A stretch of 64,000 bases of DNA from NCBI RefSeq assembly GCF_007625115.1, contig NZ_VMNH01000005.1, positions 310,001 through 374,000 of the forward strand, in the 5' to 3' direction. How positions within the stretch are numbered: the first letter of the stretch is position 1; every line of letters begins with the position of its first letter. Shown piece after piece: positions 39,374-48,776 of this stretch. The stretch comes from Sedimenticola selenatireducens (GTDB lineage: Bacteria > Pseudomonadota > Gammaproteobacteria > Chromatiales > Chromatiaceae). The position numbers were made by a program, and so were the translations under genes. The notes below the pieces were generated by a model. That model was not told the origin of the DNA. It did not search any database and was given only the letters and a program-made list of their open reading frames with translations.

Positions 39374-40342
39374 TCAGCAGCAGGTTCTGGCCGGTCTGGG
39401 ACTATTAAGCGCAAGCGTACCCGTTAACTGCTGAACCGATTGCAATCCGTGTCTTTCAAGATACGCTGTTATACCACGATTTATCTTGCCGCAGATCAGC
39501 GGGTCGTAAAACAGTGCTGTACCAATGCCCACTGCCGTTGCGCCGGCGATCAGGAACTCCAGGGCGTCTTCTGCCGTAGTGATTCCACCTTGACCGATAA
39601 TGGGGATGCCGTGATCTCTGCACACCTGATAGACCTGGTGCACCTTGAGCAGTGCAACTGGCTTGATGGCAGGACCAGAGAGCCCACCCTGATTATTACC
39701 AATGATAGGTGTTCGGCTTTCGATATCAATGGCCATGCCCATTAAAGTATTAATCACCGCGAAGGCATCTGTTCCTGCCTCGATACAGCCGCGAGCATTG
39801 GCAGCAATATCGGTCTGATTAGGAGAGAGCTTGGTGATCAGGGGTTTATTTGTGAGCTTGCGACACGCTTCCACTACGCGGGCAGACATCGCGGGATCAT
39901 TACCAAAGGCCACGCCACCCTCTTTGACATTTGGGCAGGAGATATTGATCTCGATGGCATCAATGGGGGAATCATCAAAACGCCGGGTGACTTCCTCGTA
40001 CTCCTCAATGGTAGAACCAGAGACATTGGCAATAAAGCGTGTTTCAGTGAAATCCAGTGTCGGCAGGATTTCCCGTACCACCTTGTCGACGCCGGGATTC
40101 TGCAGGCCGATCGCATTGAGCATGCCTTCCGGGGTTTCGTAGATCCGGTGAGGTGTATTACCCAGCCGTGCTGCTCCGGTGGTGCCTTTCAGACAGATCG
40201 CCCCGGCATCCCTATTGCTAAAGCCGGCCACCCGTGTGTACTCTTCGCCAAAGCCTACACAGCCTGAGAGTAGCACCAGGGGTGTGTTGAATCTGAGACC
40301 GCAGAAATCAACGGCAAGGGGCGAGTCACTGGTTGTTGTCAT
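39374..40342 (-). CDS. pyrD: Dihydroorotate dehydrogenase, class 1B-like
   Basis: 322 aa TIM-barrel flavoprotein. GCVGFGEEYTRV near the N terminus and the active-site loop NISCPNVKEGGVAFG, with catalytic Cys, are class 1B features, in contrast to membrane-bound class 2 enzymes of most gammaproteobacteria. GGITTAEDALEFL and GATAVGIGTALFYDP bind FMN phosphate. Class 1B enzymes normally work with the PyrK electron-transfer subunit; none is nearby. The start at 40342 is only 18 nt from the divergent trmL start. Confidence 0.85.
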   Translation of the reverse strand: MTTTSDSPLAVDFCGLRFNTPLVLLSGCVGFGEEYTRVAGFSNRDAGAICLKGTTGAARLGNTPHRIYETPEGMLNAIGLQNPGVDKVVREILPTLDFTETRFIANVSGSTIEEYEEVTRRFDDSPIDAIEINISCPNVKEGGVAFGNDPAMSARVVEACRKLTNKPLITKLSPNQTDIAANARGCIEAGTDAFAVINTLMGMAIDIESRTPIIGNNQGGLSGPAIKPVALLKVHQVYQVCRDHGIPIIGQGGITTAEDALEFLIAGATAVGIGTALFYDPLICGKINRGITAYLERHGLQSVQQLTGTLALNSPRPARTCC

Positions 40343-40360
40343 TTTAATGGTTCCGTTTTC

Positions 40361-40828
40361 ATGTTTAACATAGCGCTGTATGAGCCCGAAATTCCGCCCA
40401 ATACAGGTAATATCATACGCCTCTGTGCCAACAGTGGCAGCAGACTTCATCTCATCCATCCGCTCGGATTTACTCTGGAGCATAAGCAGCTGCGAAGGGC
40501 CGGGCTAGATTATCATGATCTTGCCTTGCTCGAAGAGTATGCAGACCTGGATACCTTTATGGCTGAGCAAACCCCCCAGCGACTATTCGCTTGTTCGACG
40601 CGGGGCAAGCGCTGTTATAGCGATGCTGAATTTCTACCGGGGGACACGTTATTGTTTGGTCCAGAAACACGCGGTCTTCCGCAGGTGTTGTTGGACGGGT
40701 TACCGGATGAGCAGTTGATTCGAATACCCATGCAGGCGGGCAACAGAAGTCTTAATCTCTCCAATGCAGTCGCCATCATTCTTTACGAGGCGTGGCGTCA
40801 GCAGGGCTTTGCAACGTTATCGCGTTAA
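40361..40828 (+). CDS. trmL: tRNA (cytidine(34)-2'-O)-methyltransferase
   Basis: 155 aa SPOUT-fold enzyme. MFNIALYEPEIPPNTGNIIR at the N terminus is nearly identical in pattern to E. coli TrmL. The C-terminal knot is LLFGPETRGLP and IPMQAGNRSLNLSNAVAI. It methylates the wobble nucleotide of tRNA-Leu. The promoter must overlap pyrD because only 18 nt separate the starts. Its 3' end overlaps gpsA by 4 nt. Confidence 0.96.
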   Translation: MFNIALYEPEIPPNTGNIIRLCANSGSRLHLIHPLGFTLEHKQLRRAGLDYHDLALLEEYADLDTFMAEQTPQRLFACSTRGKRCYSDAEFLPGDTLLFGPETRGLPQVLLDGLPDEQLIRIPMQAGNRSLNLSNAVAIILYEAWRQQGFATLSR

Positions 40829-41835
40829 CCAATTTCTGGTTTTTTATCTCTTTCCAGCAGGGCTTGCACCGCAGATTTTGGATCAAGACCCTGATACAGC
40901 ACCCGTTGAATCTGCTCGGTGATAGGCATCTCTACACCGAGTGCATGCGCCTTGCTACAGATCTCCCGGGTTGCCATTACCCCTTCAACTTCTTGGCCAA
41001 TCTCCTGCTTCGCCTGTTTGATGGTGGCACCACGTGCCAATGCCAGCCCCATTCTGCGGTTTCGGGATTGGTCATCCGTGCAGGTCAGTACCAGATCGCC
41101 CATACCCCCGAGGCCGATAAAGGTCTCCATCTTGCCGCCCATTGCGAGCCCCAGACGCATAATTTCATTCAGGCCCCGGGTGATCAGTGCGGCACGTGCA
41201 TTGGCGCCGAAGTGGAGGCCATCGGAGATCCCGGCACCGATGGCCATGACGTTTTTTGCAGCTCCGCCTATCTCCAGGCCAATAACATCATTCGTGGTAT
41301 AGGCGCGAAAGCAGTCGGAGTGGAGATAGCTGGCAATGCGTTCAGCATAGACCTCGGATTCAGAGGCGACGGTTACGGCGGTTGGCAGACCTGCCGCAAC
41401 CTCTTTGGCAAAGCTGGGTCCTGAGATCACCGCTGTTGGTCGTGTATTACCAAGGATCTCTTCAGCGACCTCGTGAAGTAAGCGGCCGGTTTCCGGCTCC
41501 AGTCCTTTGGTTGCCCAGCAGAGACCGATGCCGCTTGGCAAATACGAGGCAATGTTTTTCAGCGCGCTGGCAAAGGCATGGCTGGGTACGGCAACCAGCA
41601 CTTCATCCACGCCCTTCAGCGCTTCCGTGAGCTCAGCAACCGGATGAAGATTCTCCGGGAATGGAATACCCGGAAGAAAAACCCGATTCTCCCGATCGTT
41701 TGCAAGTGCCTGCATCTCTTCAGGCAAGTGTCCCCACAGCTTTACCTTGACGCCATTGCGCGCCAAGAGAATCGCCAGTGCCGTGCCCCAAGAGCCGGCA
41801 CCAATGACAGCAAAGACGGTAGAAGCCCCGGACAT
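40825..41835 (-). CDS. gpsA: Glycerol-3-phosphate dehydrogenase [NAD(P)+]
   Basis: 336 aa. GAGSWGTALAILLA binds the nucleotide, SGPSFAKEVA and the catalytic Lys in EIGGAAKNVMAIGAGI follow. It reduces dihydroxyacetone phosphate to glycerol-3-phosphate for phospholipid synthesis. The gene follows secB (stop at 41842) directly; a TTG two codons upstream of the chosen ATG abuts the secB stop and is an alternative start. Confidence 0.97.
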   Translation of the reverse strand: MSGASTVFAVIGAGSWGTALAILLARNGVKVKLWGHLPEEMQALANDRENRVFLPGIPFPENLHPVAELTEALKGVDEVLVAVPSHAFASALKNIASYLPSGIGLCWATKGLEPETGRLLHEVAEEILGNTRPTAVISGPSFAKEVAAGLPTAVTVASESEVYAERIASYLHSDCFRAYTTNDVIGLEIGGAAKNVMAIGAGISDGLHFGANARAALITRGLNEIMRLGLAMGGKMETFIGLGGMGDLVLTCTDDQSRNRRMGLALARGATIKQAKQEIGQEVEGVMATREICSKAHALGVEMPITEQIQRVLYQGLDPKSAVQALLERDKKPEIG

Positions 41836-41841
41836 GGTCAA

Positions 41842-42315
41842 TTAGTGGGTAGCCGGCTCTGCTGACTGGGCTTGCTCTTGCATGTGCTGAGCGTAGAGTG
41901 CGTCAAAACTGACTGGAGTGAGGAGCAGTTGCGGGAAGCTGCCTTTGCTGACCAGATCGGAGACCACTTCACGGGCATATGGGAAGAGGATATTAGGACA
42001 GTAGGCACCCAACATGTGTCCCATCTCTGCATCCGGGAAGTTGCGGATGGTGAAGATACCACCTTGTTGTACCTCAACCAGATAGGCAGTCTTATCGCCG
42101 ATCTTTGTGGTGACGGTGACGGTTAGGACAATCTCAAACAGGTCATTATCCAATTTGCTGACGTTACTGTTGAGATTCAAGTTAGATTCTGGTTTCCACT
42201 CTTGGGTGAATATGCTCGGCGAATTAGGCGTCTCAAAGGAGATATCTTTCACAAATATACGCTGCAGTGAAAATTCGCGGCTCGGCTCAGTAGCTTGGGC
42301 ATTTTCGTCGGTCAT
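41842..42315 (-). CDS. secB: Protein-export chaperone SecB
   Basis: 157 aa. FSLQRIFVKDISFETPNSP, YLVEVQQGGIF and LLTPVSFDALYAQ are SecB signatures. The tetramer holds preproteins unfolded for SecA. It lies between a rhodanese and gpsA; the grxC gene usual in this position in enterics is missing. Confidence 0.98.
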   Translation of the reverse strand: MTDENAQATEPSREFSLQRIFVKDISFETPNSPSIFTQEWKPESNLNLNSNVSKLDNDLFEIVLTVTVTTKIGDKTAYLVEVQQGGIFTIRNFPDAEMGHMLGAYCPNILFPYAREVVSDLVSKGSFPQLLLTPVSFDALYAQHMQEQAQSAEPATH

Positions 42316-42357
42316 AACTTGGATCTCGGTTGTCGTTCAATTAAAGGGTTAAGAGGA

Positions 42358-42780
42358 TTATTTCTTGCTGACGGGCAGACTATCACTCTGCCAGGCTAGC
42401 ATACCGCCTTGCAGGTTATAGACCGGTTCAATGCCAGCGTCGCGCAGGGTTTTGCAGGCGGCGGCGGATTGAGCTCCCGAGCGGCAAGCGACAATGATCG
42501 GTTTTCCCTTATGCTTGGCGACCAGATTGATCTGATTCTTCAAGGCAGTGGTCGGGATATTGATGGCATTGACGATATGGCCGTTGTTGAAATCAGCAAT
42601 TGGGCGAACATCCACCACAACGGCATCCTCACGGTTGATCATCTGGGTAGCCTGCATCGGTGCAACGGAGAGCTTACCGCCAAACCCGGCAATCAGATTC
42701 TGTGCAATCAGCACCAGCACGATCACGAGGCCGGAAAAGAGGAGAATGTGATTGGTTATAAATTCAATAAGTTGTTGCAT
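42358..42780 (-). CDS. Membrane-anchored rhodanese (YibN-like)
   Basis: 140 aa. One N-terminal membrane helix (LLFSGLVIVLVLIAQNLIA) and a rhodanese domain with catalytic Cys in IVACRSGAQSA, and DVRPIADFNNGHI. Rhodaneses carry sulfane sulfur as persulfide. In E. coli yibN precedes grxC and secB. The start at 42780 puts the membrane helix near residue 10; an 18-codon extension upstream is not supported. Confidence 0.92.
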   Translation of the reverse strand: MQQLIEFITNHILLFSGLVIVLVLIAQNLIAGFGGKLSVAPMQATQMINREDAVVVDVRPIADFNNGHIVNAINIPTTALKNQINLVAKHKGKPIIVACRSGAQSAAACKTLRDAGIEPVYNLQGGMLAWQSDSLPVSKK

Positions 42781-42919
42781 GGATATCGGCTGCTTGATGT
42801 CAGTAAATAAATGGGATTGTTCGAGGGAGCCCATTCTAGACCAGGGCGCGGGGACGTACCATCCTTGAGCAGGAAATTATACCTTTACGAAATGGGATCG
42901 CCATCCTGCGTTGGATTAA

Positions 42920-42957
42920 ACACAAAACGGGAAATTAGCGTTCCCGTTTTGTTTTAT
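42920..42957. terminator. Bidirectional terminator between the ArsR and rhodanese genes
   Basis: AAAACGGGAA (42924-42933) and TTCCCGTTTT (42941-42950) are perfectly complementary across 10 bp with a 7-nt loop, with T-rich flanks on both strands. It ends the ArsR-regulator transcript. Confidence 0.85.
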
Positions 42958-42989
42958 GCATGAGCTCAATCGCGCAATGTGTGGGTTGT

Positions 42990-43361
42990 TTAGTGCCCGT
43001 GCGAGCAAAATACCTCACGCATCATGCCGATCAGTTTTAAGGTGCGGGAATCACTGACCCGATAATAGACGCGATTGGCATCCTTACGGGATGCGAGAAT
43101 ACCTTTATCCCTAAGAATGGCGAGATGCTGTGATATGTTGCTTTGGGAGGTGCCGACGTGCTCAACGATCTCTTGCACACTGATCTCTTCATCGCCAAGG
43201 GTGCAGAGAATCTTCAATCGCAGCGGGTGTGACATCGCCTTCAGTGAGCGCGATGCGCGTTCAATATCTTCATCATCAGCCAACAGGCCGTCGATATCAT
43301 GATCGACTTGATTTGTGCTACCGAGCACAGGGACTTTGGGGCTTCCAAATTTTTGTTCCAT
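42990..43361 (-). CDS. ArsR-family regulator with SqrR/BigR-type cysteine pair
   Basis: 123 aa winged-helix repressor. The DNA-recognition helix is TSQSNISQHLAILRDKG, with wing SRKDANRVYYRVSD. Cysteines 53 (LKILCTLG) and 119 (REVFCSHGH) are 66 residues apart, the spacing of the two redox cysteines in SqrR (41/107) and BigR (42/108), which sense persulfide. It is followed by a terminator and a rhodanese gene on the same strand. The metal site of classic ArsR (CVC) is absent. The sulfur-sensing role is inferred from the cysteines. Confidence 0.85.
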   Translation of the reverse strand: MEQKFGSPKVPVLGSTNQVDHDIDGLLADDEDIERASRSLKAMSHPLRLKILCTLGDEEISVQEIVEHVGTSQSNISQHLAILRDKGILASRKDANRVYYRVSDSRTLKLIGMMREVFCSHGH

Positions 43362-43737
43362 TACACTGGGCCTTGGTTAATACAACTATGGTTACTAAAA
43401 AATACACACGTTGGTAATCAGAGAAAAGAGATTGGGCAAGACCCCGATATAGCTGATAAACCGCCAGGTTAGACGTGCTACAGCATTTCTCTACTACTAC
43501 TTAAACCCACTGAAACTCAACGAAACTCAACGAAACTTTATAAAGAAAACAATAATAAGCTGTTTTACGCAAATGTATCCTGTTTTTCAATCACAATAAA
43601 TACTTAACCCATATTTATTAATGGGTTTTATCCAGAAACGGTTAATGTTGATCCTATTAAAATGGTGTAATATCGCGTTTATTTCAATGAGTTAGCCCAT
43701 TTACTGGGATAATACGCATTATGGAGTGCCAACAGAG
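43362..43737. other. Divergent gap between the ArsR gene and gpmI, with short direct repeats
   Basis: The 376-bp region is AT-rich. Three near-identical 10-mers (GAAACTCAAC-like) run head to tail at 43511-43540. A GGTTAA/GGTTAC/GGTAAT series lies next to the regulator start (43373-43420) and could be operator DNA. No coding sequence or strong promoter was assigned. Confidence 0.45.
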
Positions 43738-45315
43738 ATGTCTTCCAGAGTAAAACCTGCTGTTCTGCTGATCATGGATGGCTGGGGTTATAGCGAGGAA
43801 CCGCGCTCAAACGCCATCCTCGCCGCCCATACACCAGTGTGGGATCAGTTGTGGGAGCAATCGCCCCATACCCTGATTGGTACTTCCGGGGCTGAGGTGG
43901 GTCTCCCGGATGGTCAGATGGGCAATTCTGAGGTGGGTCACCTTAATCTGGGTGCCGGTCGTGTGGTCTATCAAGAGTTTACCCGCGTCAGTCGCTCAAT
44001 TCGCACAGGCTCCTTTTTTACCAATCGAACCCTGGTGGATGCTGTTGACCGGGTCATTGAAAAGGATAAGGCGGTTCACATCTTTGGTCTGCTCTCTCCC
44101 GGCGGCGTGCATAGCCATGAAGGGCATATCCACGCCATGGCCAAACTGGCCGTAGAACAAGGTGCCAAACGGGTCTATGTGCACGCTTTTCTGGATGGGC
44201 GGGACATGCCCCCCAAGAGTGCGGCCGCTTCTATCAGGGCAATGAATGACCAGTTCGAGGCGCTTGGATGTGGGCGCATAGCCAGTATTGTAGGTCGATT
44301 TTATGCCATGGACCGGGACAATCGCTGGGATCGGGTACAGCAGGCCTATGACATGCTGGTATTGGGGCAGGCTGAATTTACCGCCACAAATGCCGAACTC
44401 GCATTGCAGCAGGCCTATGAGCGAGGCGAAACGGATGAGTTCGTCAAGACCACCCGCATCATCCCTGAAGGCGAGACCGGCATTACCATAGAAGATGGTG
44501 ATGCGGTGCTGTTCATGAACTACCGCTCTGACCGCGCCAGGGAGTTGACTCGGGCCTTTATTGAGGCCGATTTTGATGGGTTTGAGCGGATGCGGGTTCC
44601 ACAGCTAAGCAGTTTTGTCAGTCTTACCGAGTACAGCAGCGATTTTGATATTCCCGTGGCCTTTCCCTCAGAGCGGCTGGACAATGTCTTTGGCGAGTAC
44701 ATCTCCAAGCTGGGATTGAGGCAGCTGCGTCTGGCAGAAACAGAGAAGTATGCCCATGTTACCTTCTTCTTTAACGGTGGACGTGAAGAGGTCTTTGAGG
44801 GTGAGGATCGCATTCTAATCCCTTCACCAAAGGTCAATACCTATGATTTGAAGCCGGAGATGAGTGCGCCAGAGGTGACCGATGCACTGGTTGAGGCCAT
44901 CGCCAGTGGTAAATATGATGCCATTATTTGCAACTATGCCAACTCAGACATGGTGGGTCATACGGGCCAGTTTGATGCGGCGGTGAAGGCGATTGAGGCA
45001 CTCGACCACTGCCTTGGAAGAGTGGTTACCGCCGTGCAACAGGTGGGCGGCGAAATGCTGATCACGGCTGATCATGGCAATGCGGAGCAGATGGAGGATG
45101 TAGAGAATGATCAACCTCACACTGCCCATACCCAAAATCCGGTACCCTTGGTCTATGTGGGCCGCCCGGCCCAGCTAAAACAGAACGGTGCGCTGTGTGA
45201 TATAGCCCCCACCTTGTTGACCCTAATGGGACTGCCAGTTCCCTCCGAGATGCAGGGCCACTCATTGCTGGAGATGATTGATGCGGATGAAGAAAGTGCA
45301 GTGCAGCCGGCCTGA
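43738..45315 (+). CDS. gpmI: Cofactor-independent phosphoglycerate mutase
   Basis: 525 aa. Metal-binding [11 protein letters not shown] with Asp, nucleophile Ser in [14 protein letters not shown], and the late phosphatase motifs [12 protein letters not shown] and [10 protein letters not shown]. It interconverts 3- and 2-phosphoglycerate in glycolysis. The ATG at 43738 is preferred to GTG 43726. It heads the gpmI-envC-ctpA-yibQ cluster; its stop overlaps envC by one base. Confidence 0.98.
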   Translation: MSSRVKPAVLLIMDGWGYSEEPRSNAILAAHTPVWDQLWEQSPHTLIGTSGAEVGLPDGQMGNSEVGHLNLGAGRVVYQEFTRVSRSIRTGSFFTNRTLVDAVDRVIEKDKAVHIFGLLSPGGVHSHEGHIHAMAKLAVEQGAKRVYVHAFLDGRDMPPKSAAASIRAMNDQFEALGCGRIASIVGRFYAMDRDNRWDRVQQAYDMLVLGQAEFTATNAELALQQAYERGETDEFVKTTRIIPEGETGITIEDGDAVLFMNYRSDRARELTRAFIEADFDGFERMRVPQLSSFVSLTEYSSDFDIPVAFPSERLDNVFGEYISKLGLRQLRLAETEKYAHVTFFFNGGREEVFEGEDRILIPSPKVNTYDLKPEMSAPEVTDALVEAIASGKYDAIICNYANSDMVGHTGQFDAAVKAIEALDHCLGRVVTAVQQVGGEMLITADHGNAEQMEDVENDQPHTAHTQNPVPLVYVGRPAQLKQNGALCDIAPTLLTLMGLPVPSEMQGHSLLEMIDADEESAVQPA

Positions 45316-46601
45316 TGTCCCGTGAATTGCCTGTGATGAGGCGGGTGGGTGTTTGCCTGCTGGTGCAGCTGATGTTGCTTTATCCTTGTGTCGGTGTTGC
45401 AGAGACCTCAATCAGTAGTCGAGAGGGCGAGCTGCAAAAACTGCAAGGAGCAATCTCCTCGCTGCAGAGTGAATTGAGTGACAGTGAAAAAGCCCGACAG
45501 ACCTTGCAAAGCCAGTTACAAGTAGCTGAACAGAAGATCGGAAAAACTACCCGGCATCTTCGGGTACTCGCAGGTAGTTTGAAGCGACAACAGCAGAAGT
45601 TGGATCAACTCAAGAGCGAGCGGGCCGATCAGATTAAAGCACTTGAACTTAATCGACGGGCTCTGGCTCAGCAGCTTCGTTCTGCTTATGCCATGGGGCG
45701 TCAGGAGCGCGTCAAGATCTTGCTAAATCAACAGGACCCTGCCGTGGTAAGCCGCATGTTGGTCTACTACGATTATTTCAACCGTGCCAGGAATGAACAG
45801 ATTGCCCGCATCGGAACGGTGCTGAGTGATTTACAGGAGACGGAAGCCGCCTTGTTGGTAGAGGATCGGCATCTGCGAGAAATCCAGGCCAAAGTTGTCA
45901 GCGAGAAGACTGCGCTTGATGAAGAGCAACAGACAAGGGAGAGGGTGCTCGCCAGTTTGAAGCTGGATATTAAGAGCAAAGGTGAGATTCTGCTAGGCTA
46001 TAAAAAGGATGAACAGCAGCTCCAATCGCTGGTCAAAAGGCTACAAACAGAGCTATTGACGCTCCCGGTCGAGACAGAGAAGCATAAGCCGTTCAAGCAA
46101 CTAAAAGGTAAGCTGAAGTGGCCAACCAAAGGGCGCCTGGCGAACAGTTTTGGAACGGCCAGAGGTGCCAGCCTAAAATGGGATGGTGTTGTGATCGCCG
46201 CAAAAGAGGGCCAGGAAGTGCGTTCGGTGCATCATGGCCGGGTCGCCTTTGCCGACTGGTTGCGGGGTTTTGGTCTGTTGCTGATCATTGATCATGGCGA
46301 TGGCTATATGAGTCTTTACGGCCACAATCAAAGCCTTTTTAAAGAGGCCGGCGAATGGGTGGAACCCGGGGAATCGGTTGCCTTAGTGGGCAACAGTGGT
46401 GGCCAGACCAACCCAGGGGTATATTTCGGCATCCGCTACAACGGACGACCCGTCAATCCGAAGCAGTGGTGTGAAGGTATTCGAGGAAAAAGGATAGGGA
46501 TGCAACAGTTGGATTTTGCGAATACATCCAGACTCGCCTCCTTAATTAACGATGCATCCATGATCAACAGGCCTGACGCTATTGACATGGCGGCAAGATA
46601 A
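45315..46601 (+). CDS. envC: Murein hydrolase activator EnvC-like
   Basis: 428 aa: signal peptide ending near CVGVAE (residue 31), long coiled coil (about 35-110 and 180-250), and a C-terminal LytM (M23) domain. Active peptidases have Zn ligands, notably HLHFEI; here the position reads VYFGIRYNG and the first His is also lost, as in E. coli EnvC, which activates amidases AmiA and AmiB during septation and is not itself an enzyme. The start overlaps gpmI (TGATG). Confidence 0.93.
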   Translation: MSRELPVMRRVGVCLLVQLMLLYPCVGVAETSISSREGELQKLQGAISSLQSELSDSEKARQTLQSQLQVAEQKIGKTTRHLRVLAGSLKRQQQKLDQLKSERADQIKALELNRRALAQQLRSAYAMGRQERVKILLNQQDPAVVSRMLVYYDYFNRARNEQIARIGTVLSDLQETEAALLVEDRHLREIQAKVVSEKTALDEEQQTRERVLASLKLDIKSKGEILLGYKKDEQQLQSLVKRLQTELLTLPVETEKHKPFKQLKGKLKWPTKGRLANSFGTARGASLKWDGVVIAAKEGQEVRSVHHGRVAFADWLRGFGLLLIIDHGDGYMSLYGHNQSLFKEAGEWVEPGESVALVGNSGGQTNPGVYFGIRYNGRPVNPKQWCEGIRGKRIGMQQLDFANTSRLASLINDASMINRPDAIDMAAR

Positions 46602-46621
46602 CCGAAGCAGAGAAGCAGGGT

Positions 46622-47944
46622 ATGAAAAATCGAATTGGTGTGGTGCGGTTACTCTCCATGGGTTTTGTGGCCGGTGTGTTCATCACCCTCAGTACAGCCT
46701 TGTTGGCTGAAGCGCCTAAGCAGCCCCTTCCGATGCAGGAGCTGCGGGCGTTTGCGGAAATCTTCGGGCGCATTAAAGAGAACTATGTTGAGCCGGTGGA
46801 AGACAAGGTGCTTTTGGAGCATGCGATACGTGGCATGCTGGCTGGATTGGATCCCCATTCATCCTATCTGAATGAAGAGGAGTTCAGTGAGCTACAGGAA
46901 GGCACAAGCGGAGAGTTTGGTGGATTGGGCATAGAGGTCGGCCAAGAAGATGGTTTTATCAAGGTCATATCACCGATTGACGATACACCTGCTCAGCGGG
47001 CAGGTGTCAAGGCGGGTGATCTGATCGTACGCTTGGATGAGAAACCGGTGAAAGGGATGAGCCTGGAAGAGGCGGTCAATCTGATGCGAGGCAAACCAGG
47101 CTCTGAAGTGGTTTTAACCATCGCCAGAGAAGGTTTAGAGAAGCCGCTGAGAATCACCATTGTGCGGGATGTGATCAAGGTAGCCAGTGTCAAGGGCCGC
47201 TTTTTGGAAGAGGGCTTTGCATATATTCGCCTCTCCCACTTTCAGTCGCGAACCACTGAGGATATGTTGAAAAAGATCAGTCAGCTGAAGGGCGAGAGTA
47301 AAGCCGGCATCAAGGGGTTGATACTCGATTTGCGTAACAATCCAGGCGGTATTTTGAATGGTGCAGTGGCCATTAGCGATGCTTTCCTGACCGATGGCAT
47401 TGTTGTCTATACCCAAGGTCGAACGGAAGATTCACGACTTGATTTTAATGCCGCGCCCGATGATGTACTGGAAGGTGCGCCGATAGTGGTGTTGGTTAAT
47501 GGTGGCTCGGCTTCAGCCTCCGAGATTGTTGCAGGCGCCCTGCAGGATCATAAGCGGGCCATCATCATGGGCAGTCAGACCTTTGGTAAAGGCTCGGTAC
47601 AGACCATTATTCCTGTGACAAAAACCGCAGCGGTAAAGCTAACGACGGCGCGCTACTTCACACCCTCTGGCCGTTCCATCCAGGGTGAGGGTATTAAACC
47701 CGATATTGAGCTTTCCGATGCTCAGCTCACCCGCAAGGAGGTAGACGAGGCGACACGGATAAAGGAATCAGATCTCGCGGGCCATTTGGAAAATGGCAAT
47801 GGCAAGCAGGAAAAGACCGATAAGACGCAGGACAATAAGCCTGCGAGTGAGGTGGCCAAAAAGTCGGCTATAGAAGATGATTATCAACTCAATGAGGCAC
47901 TCAATCTATTGAAAGGCCTCAGTATCTTCAATAGCTGGGGATAG
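46622..47944 (+). CDS. ctpA: Carboxyl-terminal processing protease (S41)
   Basis: 440 aa with an N-terminal signal or anchor helix, a PDZ domain near residues 95-180 (GLGIEVGQEDGFIKV) and the S41 catalytic core: Ser in GGSASASEIVAGALQD and Lys in MGSQTFGKGSVQ. It degrades or processes periplasmic proteins from the C terminus. A Lys/Asp-rich tail follows the core. It lies 20 nt after envC. Confidence 0.95.
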   Translation: MKNRIGVVRLLSMGFVAGVFITLSTALLAEAPKQPLPMQELRAFAEIFGRIKENYVEPVEDKVLLEHAIRGMLAGLDPHSSYLNEEEFSELQEGTSGEFGGLGIEVGQEDGFIKVISPIDDTPAQRAGVKAGDLIVRLDEKPVKGMSLEEAVNLMRGKPGSEVVLTIAREGLEKPLRITIVRDVIKVASVKGRFLEEGFAYIRLSHFQSRTTEDMLKKISQLKGESKAGIKGLILDLRNNPGGILNGAVAISDAFLTDGIVVYTQGRTEDSRLDFNAAPDDVLEGAPIVVLVNGGSASASEIVAGALQDHKRAIIMGSQTFGKGSVQTIIPVTKTAAVKLTTARYFTPSGRSIQGEGIKPDIELSDAQLTRKEVDEATRIKESDLAGHLENGNGKQEKTDKTQDNKPASEVAKKSAIEDDYQLNEALNLLKGLSIFNSWG

Positions 47945-47945
47945 A

Positions 47946-48776
47946 ATGACACTAAGTTGCGCTCAGAAGATTAGCGCCAGGGTATGGCTACTGAGCCTGC
48001 TTTTGCTCAGTGCCTTCCATCTCAATGCAGCGGGTAATCCTCCGCAGCCTGTTATTGCGGTGATCATTGATGACATGGGGAATCATGGTGGTTGGGGTGA
48101 CGCGGCACTTCAACTTCCTGGGGCGGTTACTTATGCCTTTCTGCCGCACACCCCACATGCACATCGATTGGCGCTCGAAGCGCATGAGAAGGGTAAAGAG
48201 GTGATGCTGCATCTACCGATGCAGTCCCATGAGGGGAATCCACTTGGCCCCGGTGCTCTGACACTGCACATGACTGAACAGGCCTTCAAGCGTACGCTGG
48301 ATGAAAATCTTCAATCCATTCCCAATGTGAAAGGGTTGAATAACCACATGGGTAGCCTATTGACCCGTCACCCCGGTGCAATGGCCTGGCTGATGCAGGG
48401 CATCAAGACGCATCCTGAACTCTTTTTTATTGATAGCCGTACCACCTTAGCGACGGTGGGTCAGCAGATGGCCACCGAGTATGAGATCCCCAGTGCCAGT
48501 CGTGATGTTTTTCTGGATAATGATCGGGATCCTGTGGCGATTGCCCGGCAGTTTGACCAGCTCATCAAGCGAGCGCAACGCCAAGGCTATGCCATCGGTA
48601 TCGGGCATCCCTATCCGGAGACCGCCAGGGTACTGAAGCAGAAGCTGCAGGAACTCTCACCGCTCGGTATCCGTTTGATCCCCGCCTCTGAAATGGTTGA
48701 ATACCAAAGGAGCAGAAACCCATGGCCCGCATCCTCATCCCCCTCGCTCAAGGTTGTGAAGAACTCGAAGCCGTAA
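47946..48776 (+). CDS. yibQ: Divergent polysaccharide deacetylase family protein (YibQ-like)
   Basis: 276 aa. Signal peptide, then VIAVIIDDMGNHGG (the DD of a metal site), FLPHTPH, HLPMQSHEG and IGIGHPYPET in NodB-like order, as in YibQ (DUF610). Enzymatic activity of this family is unproven. The gene begins one base after the ctpA stop and its end overlaps the DJ-1 gene by 55 nt. Confidence 0.9.
   Translation: MTLSCAQKISARVWLLSLLLLSAFHLNAAGNPPQPVIAVIIDDMGNHGGWGDAALQLPGAVTYAFLPHTPHAHRLALEAHEKGKEVMLHLPMQSHEGNPLGPGALTLHMTEQAFKRTLDENLQSIPNVKGLNNHMGSLLTRHPGAMAWLMQGIKTHPELFFIDSRTTLATVGQQMATEYEIPSASRDVFLDNDRDPVAIARQFDQLIKRAQRQGYAIGIGHPYPETARVLKQKLQELSPLGIRLIPASEMVEYQRSRNPWPASSSPSLKVVKNSKP

Noticed and set aside
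43511-43540. Possible CRISPR-like repeat
   Set aside because: Units are only 10 bp, contiguous without spacers, and no cas gene is present.
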